Of a DNA stretch of 64,000 bases, positions 57,525 to 64,000 are shown one piece after another; the first letter of the stretch is position 1, and every line of letters begins with the position of its first letter. Below the pieces are notes generated by a model, which made no database searches, had not been told where the DNA came from, and saw nothing but the letters and a program-made list of their open reading frames with translations. Source of the DNA: Christensenella sp034926635 (GTDB lineage Bacteria; Bacillota; Clostridia; Christensenellales; Christensenellaceae); NCBI GenBank assembly GCA_034926635.1, contig JAYFQX010000013.1, forward strand, positions 35,251 to 99,250, written 5' to 3'. The translations under genes and the position numbers were made by a program.

Positions 57525-59225
57525 TCAATCTCGGTTTTTCATCCAGTCCTGCTTTAATTTTTCTCGCTGGAGTTCCAGATTATACTTCAATTGTTCATCC
57601 GAAAGCCTTTGACGTTCCAGCGCCATGGCCACCTGTGAAGCAATCATCCGCAGCAACATACGCTGTTCCTGCGTAAGCGGACTCTTTTGGCACGAGACAC
57701 CGATCACCCCAAGCACGGTACCCTGCGATATAATCGGCATATAAAAAGCCCCTGCGCCCATCAGTGTTTCTGTACCCGCGCCCGCGCGCTTTTTATTTAA
57801 AAACACCCATTTTGCAACTGCTTTTTCGTCATCGCCAAGAAAAAAATCTGCATCCGAATCATATTCCGCCTGCCATAACATACCCGGCTTTTCCATATCC
57901 TGCAAATAAAAAATCACAGAGCGTTCCAAAATTTTTGAAATATATTCGTTCATGGCGGAAACGATATTTGATAAACCGCGCGTTGCAAGAAGCTTTTTGC
58001 TGATTTCATATAGAATCTGCGTTCTTTGTTCCAGCATCCCAAAATCTTTTCTTTGTTCTATCTTTCGGGATCTCTGATAGGGGGCGGCATGGTCAGAATC
58101 CGGAATAATATGAATTTCCGCATTTTTCAAAAGACCTATTAACCTGTCTTCAAAATCTTCCTTGAAAAAATCACCCAAATGTTTTTTGTTTCTGCTTTTT
58201 CCAATAATAATATTGGTCGCGCCCGTGAGGTTTGCATGATCCGCGACAACTTCTGCAAGGTTCTCTCCATATACCGTTACCACTTCCGCGCCAAGCTGCT
58301 CCGCAAGGTTCATATGGTCGCGCAACACTTTTCCCTGTTCCGGGGAAAGCCTCATATTTGTTTCCACATACAACGCTTCCCACTTTGCATGGTAAGCTTC
58401 TGCCATCCGCGCGCCCACACGCAAATTTTTTGCGGAGGACGGTGAGGGAGACAACAGTACTAGAACTTTTTCCGTAACGCCTTTTTCTTTTGCCTTTCCG
58501 TCCCTTCCATAAATTCGGTCTGCCGTACGGCGCATAGAGATTTCGCGTAGCGTCGAGAGGTTCTGACGTGTAAAAAAATGATCCATCGCTGTTACCACCC
58601 GTTCCGGGCTGTATATTTTTCCATCGGCAAAACGCTTTAACAGCTCTTCCGGCTCTATATCCACCAGTTCTACGCTGTCTGCTTTATCAAAAATAGAGTC
58701 CGGAATGGTCTCGCGCACTTCAATATGTGTAATTTCTTTGATGATATCATTCAGGCTGGACAAATGCTGCACATTCACCGTTGTATATACGTCAATTCCG
58801 GCGTTCAGCAATTCTTCCACGTCTTGATAACGTTTTTTATTTCGCGAACCTGCGGCATTCGTATGCGCCAGCTCGTCCACCAGAATAAGCTGCGGATGTC
58901 GTTTGAGCGCGCCATCCAAATCAAACTCGTTGAGCATGATACTCTTATAGCTGATCTTTCGTACCGGCAGTACAGGCAATCCTTCCACCAGCTTCATCGT
59001 CTCCACACGCGTATGCGGCTCAATGTACCCTACGATAACGTCTATCCCATTATCAAGACAGTCGTGCGCAGCCCGCAGCATCGCATAGGTTTTGCCTACG
59101 CCTGCGGAATATCCAAAAAATATTTTCAGTTTTCCCGTCTTATCGGGAACCGTATCCATCTGCCGCAGCAGCTCGTCCGGATTCGGTCTTTCGCTTTCAT
59201 CATACATCATTTTTTCCTCATCCAC
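57525..59225 (-). CDS. KdpD N-terminal part: KdpD-USP-GAF protein without kinase
   Basis: 566 residues. The KdpD sensor domain (about 20-230) has Walker-A-like GYSAGVGKTYAML and LILVDELAHTNAAGS. A universal-stress-protein-like domain (about 248-370) has VLVLLSPSPSSAKNLRVGAR and TNIIIGKSRNKKHLG. A GAF domain (about 400-535) and a coiled C-terminus follow. No membrane segment or kinase domain is present. Both this protein and the downstream kinase carry their own GAF, so this is not a frameshifted single gene; the two probably interact to sense K+ or ionic strength or c-di-AMP. Confidence 0.93.
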   Translation of the reverse strand: MDEEKMMYDESERPNPDELLRQMDTVPDKTGKLKIFFGYSAGVGKTYAMLRAAHDCLDNGIDVIVGYIEPHTRVETMKLVEGLPVLPVRKISYKSIMLNEFDLDGALKRHPQLILVDELAHTNAAGSRNKKRYQDVEELLNAGIDVYTTVNVQHLSSLNDIIKEITHIEVRETIPDSIFDKADSVELVDIEPEELLKRFADGKIYSPERVVTAMDHFFTRQNLSTLREISMRRTADRIYGRDGKAKEKGVTEKVLVLLSPSPSSAKNLRVGARMAEAYHAKWEALYVETNMRLSPEQGKVLRDHMNLAEQLGAEVVTVYGENLAEVVADHANLTGATNIIIGKSRNKKHLGDFFKEDFEDRLIGLLKNAEIHIIPDSDHAAPYQRSRKIEQRKDFGMLEQRTQILYEISKKLLATRGLSNIVSAMNEYISKILERSVIFYLQDMEKPGMLWQAEYDSDADFFLGDDEKAVAKWVFLNKKRAGAGTETLMGAGAFYMPIISQGTVLGVIGVSCQKSPLTQEQRMLLRMIASQVAMALERQRLSDEQLKYNLELQREKLKQDWMKNRD

Positions 59226-59264
59226 AATATTTGCCCATTCAGGACATATACCCTGTTTTTTTGC

Positions 59265-59870
59265 TTAGCTTATCTTTCCATCCAGCGCAAGGTTTACCAT
59301 CAATACGTTAACACGCGCCTCTCCCAAAAAGCCAAGATCTTTACCTTCGGTATACTTGGTAATAACTTCGCGTACTGCATTCTCACTCATTCCCCGCTCC
59401 CTGGCGATCCTTGCCACCTGGTATTCCGCCGCTTCGGGAGAAATATGCGGATCTACTCCGCTTGCCGAAGCCGTTACCAGCTCCATTGGGATCTCCGCTG
59501 TATTTTCCGGATCCAGCGCATGCCACCATCGAACGCGCTCTTCTACCAAAGCTTTTTGTTCTTCGGATACAGGCGACAAGTTGGAAGGCGCAGCCGACCC
59601 CGTTTCCGGTCTGCCGATCAGGTATTGCGGTTCCGTAAATTCTTGACCAATCCACTTAGAACCATAACACACCTGCTGACCGTTTTCTTCCACCATAATC
59701 AGGCTTCCGTTTGCCTGCTCCGGCATGGTAAGCTGCGCGATCCCCGTCATGGCAAAGGGATAGGCAAATCCGCAAAGTAGCGTCATAAACGCTGCGCAAA
59801 TCAGGGCTGTCAGCCATATCCGCGGTTTACTTTTGCTATCTTTTTGTTTCTCTTGTTGTTTCATTTCCAT
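59265..59870 (-). CDS. kdpC: Potassium-transporting ATPase subunit C
   Basis: 201 residues. One N-terminal membrane helix (about 18-42), then the extracytoplasmic domain with the family's IGQEFTEPQYLIGRPE (usually FxxPxYFxGRPS), LVTASASGVDPHISPEAA and ARIARERGMS. It stabilises the KdpFABC complex. AAAGGAG precedes the ATG. 25 bp after kdpB. Confidence 0.96.
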   Translation of the reverse strand: MEMKQQEKQKDSKSKPRIWLTALICAAFMTLLCGFAYPFAMTGIAQLTMPEQANGSLIMVEENGQQVCYGSKWIGQEFTEPQYLIGRPETGSAAPSNLSPVSEEQKALVEERVRWWHALDPENTAEIPMELVTASASGVDPHISPEAAEYQVARIARERGMSENAVREVITKYTEGKDLGFLGEARVNVLMVNLALDGKIS

Positions 59871-59895
59871 ATTTCTCCTTTTAAACCAACTGCCT

Positions 59896-61953
59896 TCATA
59901 TCACACCGCAAAACGCCAGCAGCATATCCAGAAGTTTAATCGCAATAAACGGCGCTATCATGCCTCCCAGTCCATATACCAGCATATTATGTCCTAATAT
60001 TTTTTTTGCCGGTTTTTCCGTATATTTTACGCCTTTCAACGCCAGTGGAATCAACACCACAATAATTGCCGCATTATAGATCACTGCTGCCAGAATCGCC
60101 GTGGTCGCACTTGTGAGACCCATAAAATTCATAGCCGCAAGCTGTGGAAAAATACCTGCGAACAATACGGGGATGATCGCAAAATATTTTGCAATATCAT
60201 TCGCAATGGAAAACGTGGTAAGCGAACCCCTTGTCATCAAAAGTTGTTTGCCGATCCGCACTACGTCGATCAGTTTGGTAGGACTGGAATCAAGGTCCAC
60301 CATATTCCCCGCTTCTTTTGCAGCCTGCGTACCTGAATTCATCGCTACCGCAACATCCGCCTGTGCAAGTGCCGGCGCATCATTCGTTCCATCACCCGTC
60401 ATTGCAACCAAATGACCTTCACTTTGATATTTGCGTATCAGTTCCAATTTAGCTTCCGGGGTCGCCTCCGCCATAAAATCGTCCACGCCCGCTTCCGCGG
60501 CTATTGCCGCTGCCGTCGTCGGGTTGTCCCCGGTAATCATGATCGTCTTGATCCCCATTTTGCGGAGATCTCCAAACTTTTCCTTAACTCCATTTTTTAC
60601 AATATCCTTTAGATAAATAACGCCCATCACCCGACCGTTTTTTGCAACAACTAGGGGCGTACCGCCTTTTTCTGCGACCTGCGCAACCTTGTGCGCACAG
60701 TCCTCCGGATATTCGCCGCCCTTTTGCAGGACATAGGTTTTGATCGTATCTGCGGCACCTTTTCTGATCTCATCGCCGCCGAAATTAATGCCGCTCATTC
60801 TTGTCTTTGCAGAAAATTCAATAAATTCCGCATTGGTTTTGGAAAGATCGCGCCCACGAATGTTAAAACGTTCCTTGGCAAGTACCACAATGCTACGCCC
60901 CTCCGCTGTTTCGTCTGCAATAGAGGAAAGTTGCGCCGCATCGGCAAGCTCGGCTTCGGAAACGCCTCCTACCGGCAAAAACTCGCTTGCCTGGCGGTTT
61001 CCAAGCGTAATCGTCCCTGTTTTGTCAAGCAGTAATACATCAACATCGCCTGCCGCCTCAATCGCTCGGCCGCTCATTGCAAGAACGTTCGCCTGATTAA
61101 GACGACTCATTCCGGCAATGCCGATTGCTGATAAAAGCGCACCAATGGTAGTAGGCGCGAGGCAAACCAGAAGCGCCGCCACGTTGGTGAGGCTGATCGC
61201 CCTGCCTGCACCCGCAAGACTGCTGACAAATCCGGAAAACGGCAATAGTGTCGCGCATACGATCAAAAAGATGATGGTCAACGTCACCAGCAATATTTGT
61301 AATGCGATTTCATTCGGCGTTTTTTTTCGCGCAGCGCCTTCCACCATGGCGATCATTTTATCCAAAAAGCTCTCGCCGGCTTTTGCCGTAACCTTGATAA
61401 TAAGCCAATCGGATACAACCGTCGTTCCACCTGTCACCGCGCTACGGTCCCCGCCTGATTCACGGATAACCGGTGCGGATTCTCCTGTAATCGCACTTTC
61501 GTCCACAGAAGCCACGCCCTCAATCACTTCGCCGTCCATTGGAATTTGCTCGTTTGCCAAAACAATCACGATATCTCCCGGTTTTAAGTCTTTTGACAAA
61601 ACCTCTTCTACCGGTGCCTTGGGATCGACCTGCAAAATCTTTTTGGCAAGTACATCACGGCGCGCTTTTTTCAGGCTGTTTGCCTGCGCACGTCCACGTC
61701 CCTCCGCGATCGCTTCTGCAATATTTGCAAAGAGAACAGTCGCCCAAAGCAGTACTGCGATCGTAAGAACATACCAGGCGGGCTCTTCCTGTATCCCGGC
61801 AAATCCCAAAAAATATAGTGCTGTAACAAAAATTGCGCCAATATATACAATAAACATCACGGGATTTTTTATCTGCGTTCCCGGCGCCAGTTTTTTCAAA
61901 GACTGTACCAGCGCATCACGCATGACAGGCTGCTTTGTTTTCTTTACTTTCAT
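59896..61953 (-). CDS. kdpB: Potassium-transporting P-type ATPase subunit B
   Basis: 685 residues. The catalytic subunit of K+ uptake by Kdp. Phosphorylated Asp310 in LLLDKTGT, TGES actuator motif (156-159), nucleotide-binding segment with KGAADTI, and MTGDGTNDAPALAQADV hinge. Membrane segments are near 35-80, 220-280 and 580-680. GGGGG lies before the ATG; 12 bp from kdpA. Confidence 0.98.
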   Translation of the reverse strand: MKVKKTKQPVMRDALVQSLKKLAPGTQIKNPVMFIVYIGAIFVTALYFLGFAGIQEEPAWYVLTIAVLLWATVLFANIAEAIAEGRGRAQANSLKKARRDVLAKKILQVDPKAPVEEVLSKDLKPGDIVIVLANEQIPMDGEVIEGVASVDESAITGESAPVIRESGGDRSAVTGGTTVVSDWLIIKVTAKAGESFLDKMIAMVEGAARKKTPNEIALQILLVTLTIIFLIVCATLLPFSGFVSSLAGAGRAISLTNVAALLVCLAPTTIGALLSAIGIAGMSRLNQANVLAMSGRAIEAAGDVDVLLLDKTGTITLGNRQASEFLPVGGVSEAELADAAQLSSIADETAEGRSIVVLAKERFNIRGRDLSKTNAEFIEFSAKTRMSGINFGGDEIRKGAADTIKTYVLQKGGEYPEDCAHKVAQVAEKGGTPLVVAKNGRVMGVIYLKDIVKNGVKEKFGDLRKMGIKTIMITGDNPTTAAAIAAEAGVDDFMAEATPEAKLELIRKYQSEGHLVAMTGDGTNDAPALAQADVAVAMNSGTQAAKEAGNMVDLDSSPTKLIDVVRIGKQLLMTRGSLTTFSIANDIAKYFAIIPVLFAGIFPQLAAMNFMGLTSATTAILAAVIYNAAIIVVLIPLALKGVKYTEKPAKKILGHNMLVYGLGGMIAPFIAIKLLDMLLAFCGVI

Positions 61954-61965
61954 CGTTTTTTCCCC

Positions 61966-63657
61966 CTATCCTAACGCAGGTAAAGTCGTAAAGAACTCTG
62001 CAATCGGTCCAAGCGCCAGAGCCGGCAAAAACGTGAGCGCACCGACGATAAACACAATCAAAAACAAAAACACCATAAACATTGCATTTGATGTGGAAAG
62101 CGTCCCTCCTGAAGCCGGAATCATCTTTTTCTTCGCGAGGTTCCCCGACAGGAAAATCACCGCGATCATCGGAATAAAGCGTACCAACAACATGATCGTA
62201 CCGATTGCGATATTGGTATAGGCTGTATTTGCATTGAAGCCGGCAAACGCACTTCCGTTGTTTCCCGCGCCTGATGTATAGGCATAAAGCAATTCCGAGT
62301 ACGCATGTGCGCCGGTATTGGTAAAATCGTTTGTAATCGTTGGAACAAAAGTTGAAAACGCTGTCCCAAGGAGCAGGCATAGAGGTGGTGTTAAGATAAT
62401 CAGACACACCATCTTCATATCGAACGCCTGGATCTTTTTACCAAGGTATTCGGGCGTTCTACCTACCATTAAGCCGGCTATAAAGACGGTTAGAATAGCA
62501 AATGCGAGCATCCCGTAAAGACCGCATCCTACGCCTCCAAAGACGACTTCCCCGAGCATCATCAAAAACATTTGGATGCCGCCGGCAAGCGGTGTAAAGC
62601 TGTCATGCATAGAATTCACCGAGCCGTTGGACGCAGATGTTGTCGCAGTTGCCCAAAGTGCCGAGGTGTCTACGCCGAACCTTGTTTCCTTCCCCTCCAT
62701 ACTGCCGGAAACCGCGACACCATCAAACTGCGGTGCTGCCATGTTTTCACTCATTGTCATGCCGATCAATGCGAGAAGGAAGATAACAAGCATTACAATA
62801 AAAATAGCACGTCCCTGCTTGGAATCCTGCACTGCACGCCCAAATGTAAAACATAATGCAGCCGGAATCAGCAAGAGGCTGAGGCATTCCACAAAATTTG
62901 AGAATGGCGTTGGGTTTTCAAACGGAAAAGCTGAATTCACGCCAAAAAAACCACCGCCGTTTGTACCAAGCTGTTTAATGGCTATTTGGCTTGCTGCCGG
63001 TCCCATAGGAATCACCTGTTCTGCTCCGCTTTCCAGCGTAGTCGCGTGTACATAAGCGCTCAGGTTCTGAACCACACCTTGAGAAATAAGAAGCAGCGTT
63101 ACGATAATCGCCAACGGTATCATAATATAATAACTTGCTTTTACTAAATCAACCCAGAAATTTCCCACTGTAGGACTTTCTTTGCGTCGAAACCCTCGAA
63201 TCAGCGCGAACAAAACAGCCGTAGCAACTGCCGGCGACACCACATTTTGTACTGTCAAACCAGCCATCTGCGTCAAATAAGAAAGAGTCGACTCTCCGGA
63301 ATATGCCTGCCAGTTGGTATTGGATACAAAACTTGCAGTTGTATTATACGCAAGGTCTGCCGACATTCCTGCCATCCCCTCGGGATTCAAGGGGAGATAT
63401 TCCTGCAGCAGATTGAGTAAGAACAGGATGCCAAACCCAAACGCCGAGAATGCCAATACGGAAAGCGCATATTTTCCTGCTGCTTGCTCCTCCTTCGGGT
63501 CAATACGCATTACTTTATAAGTAAAGCGTTCCAGGGCTGCAATCGGCTTCCACGTAAGCTGCCCGGTCATTACCTTATAGATATAAATGCCAAGAGGTAT
63601 CGCAATTCCTATTAAAATCGCTATATAGACGATATCCTGAATGATTCCACCACTCAT
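61966..63657 (-). CDS. kdpA: Potassium-transporting ATPase subunit A
   Basis: 563 residues. The K+-channel-like subunit of Kdp with about ten membrane helices. Selectivity-filter-like segments are TSFVSNTNWQAYSGES, QLGTNGGGFFGVNSA, ATTSASNGSVNSMHDS and TSGAGNNGSAFAGF, the four P-loops. Its ATG overlaps the kdpF stop (ATGA). Confidence 0.98.
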   Translation of the reverse strand: MSGGIIQDIVYIAILIGIAIPLGIYIYKVMTGQLTWKPIAALERFTYKVMRIDPKEEQAAGKYALSVLAFSAFGFGILFLLNLLQEYLPLNPEGMAGMSADLAYNTTASFVSNTNWQAYSGESTLSYLTQMAGLTVQNVVSPAVATAVLFALIRGFRRKESPTVGNFWVDLVKASYYIMIPLAIIVTLLLISQGVVQNLSAYVHATTLESGAEQVIPMGPAASQIAIKQLGTNGGGFFGVNSAFPFENPTPFSNFVECLSLLLIPAALCFTFGRAVQDSKQGRAIFIVMLVIFLLALIGMTMSENMAAPQFDGVAVSGSMEGKETRFGVDTSALWATATTSASNGSVNSMHDSFTPLAGGIQMFLMMLGEVVFGGVGCGLYGMLAFAILTVFIAGLMVGRTPEYLGKKIQAFDMKMVCLIILTPPLCLLLGTAFSTFVPTITNDFTNTGAHAYSELLYAYTSGAGNNGSAFAGFNANTAYTNIAIGTIMLLVRFIPMIAVIFLSGNLAKKKMIPASGGTLSTSNAMFMVFLFLIVFIVGALTFLPALALGPIAEFFTTLPALG

Positions 63658-63749
63658 AACTTTTCACCCTTTAATAACACGATAAAAAGATATGCCAGCA
63701 ATAATACAAAAATCACTGCTGCGATCACCATTACAATTTCCACTTTCAT
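63654..63749 (-). CDS. kdpF: Small subunit KdpF
   Basis: A 31-residue single-helix peptide (begins MKVEIVMVIAAVIFVLLL, ends LKGEKL). AAAGGAG lies 5 nt before the ATG and the stop overlaps the kdpA start. Size, position and single membrane helix match KdpF, which stabilises the Kdp complex. Confidence 0.92.
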   Translation of the reverse strand: MKVEIVMVIAAVIFVLLLAYLFIVLLKGEKL

Positions 63750-63806
63750 CTCACTCCTTTGTCTCCTTAATTCTTTTTTATTATAAGCAGATCTTTATAA
63801 AGGTAG

Positions 63807-63844
63807 TGTTAATGACGGATACTATGGCATTAATATTCTGTTAA
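63807..63844 (-). promoter_or_regulatory. Phased TTAACA-like repeats upstream of kdpF (candidate KdpE sites)
   Basis: On the minus strand TTAACA (63844-63839), TTAATG (63833-63828) and TTAACA (63812-63807) lie 11 and 21 bp apart, i.e. on the same helix face. A TATAAA at 63799-63794 or a TATAAT at 63785-63780 could be the -10; no good -35 is present, as expected for an activated promoter. Confidence 0.5.
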
Positions 63845-63871
63845 GATCAAATAAATATAAAAAAATGCACA

Positions 63872-63899
63872 AAAAAGAGAGCGTTACCGCTCTCTTTTG
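63872..63899 (-). terminator. Terminator of tuf
   Basis: AAGAGAGCG pairs with CGCTCTCTT around GTAA, followed by TTTT on the minus strand. Confidence 0.85.
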
Positions 63900-63914
63900 T
63901 TTATATATTCGTAA

Positions 63915-64000
63915 TTAGTCGTTGATAACGCCCGATACAACGCCCGATCCTACTGTCCTGCCGCCTTCGCGGATTGCAAAACGCAGTCCTTCTTCGATTG
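63915..64000 (-). CDS. tuf: Elongation factor Tu, C-terminal end (5' part outside window)
   Basis: The last 28 residues are visible: LRFAIREGGRTVGSGVVSGV then IND and a stop, matching the end of EF-Tu domain III. The gene continues past the right edge. Its terminator separates it from the kdp operon on the same strand. Confidence 0.95.
   Translation of the reverse strand, partial: IEEGLRFAIREGGRTVGSGVVSGVIND

Overview
The window looks like a chromosomal segment of a low-to-mid GC anaerobic Firmicute (class Clostridia). Supporting signs are strong Shine-Dalgarno sites (AGGAGG/AAGGAG), -35/-10 promoters of TTGACT-17-TATAAT type, Gram-positive style lipoproteins, LrgA/LrgB, an O2-sensitive glycyl radical enzyme with its activase, and a Pol I with a degenerate proofreading domain. 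A catalase gene in an otherwise anaerobic gene set would fit catalase-positive Christensenellaceae, but that assignment is inference only. No insertion sequence, prophage or CRISPR array was seen.

Layout. (1) 1-8.4 kb: start of a cobalamin-riboswitch-controlled ABC binding lipoprotein (minus), then a plus-strand arginine block (argC, argB, argD, terminator, carB, GNAT acetyltransferase) preceded by a promoter overlapped by two ARG-box-like sites. argJ, argA and carA are missing from the block. (2) 8.6-20.9 kb, all minus: a SIMPL lipoprotein, then a catabolic island. In transcription order the island is glycyl radical activase, ribose-type ABC transporter (ATPase, permease, binding protein), glycyl radical enzyme, D-lyxose-isomerase-like cupin, DeoR regulator, a second orphan sugar ABC ATPase and a Gfo/Idh/MocA oxidoreductase. 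This is the best candidate for an undescribed pathway. (3) 21.3-28.4 kb: ECF sigma factor with a repeat array upstream, small lipoproteins and membrane proteins, tRNA-Leu(CAA), and a MacAB-like efflux operon whose adaptor carries an inserted Ig-like domain. (4) 28.7-34.7 kb: a c-di-GMP pair, an HD-GYP protein and a 1550-residue REC-GGDEF-EAL-PAS-GGDEF protein. (5) 35.2-47 kb: tRNA-Leu(GAG), then housekeeping genes (flavin reductase, NAD(P)HX repair, P1 peptidase, birA, recX, peptidoglycan-binding protein, peptide-binding lipoprotein, transglycosylase, coaE, polA). (6) 47.4-51.7 kb: rhodanese lipoprotein, SDR, lrgAB, catalase. (7) 51.7-54.1 kb: rpmG-secE-nusG-rplK-rplA operon. (8) 54.2-63.7 kb: glycosyltransferase and a kdpFABC operon with a KdpD encoded as two proteins, plus kdpE. 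(9) The end of tuf enters at the right edge.

Two unusual points cut across the layout. Both tRNA-Leu genes are followed, after a terminator, by an 80-100 nt GC-rich stem-loop that ends in a near-perfect copy of that particular tRNA's 3' end including CCA, and each stem-loop has its own terminator. The usual tuf-rpmG-secE-nusG-rplKA-rplJL-rpoBC neighbourhood is also broken: kdp and a glycosyltransferase lie between tuf and rpmG, and a terminator and catalase follow rplA.
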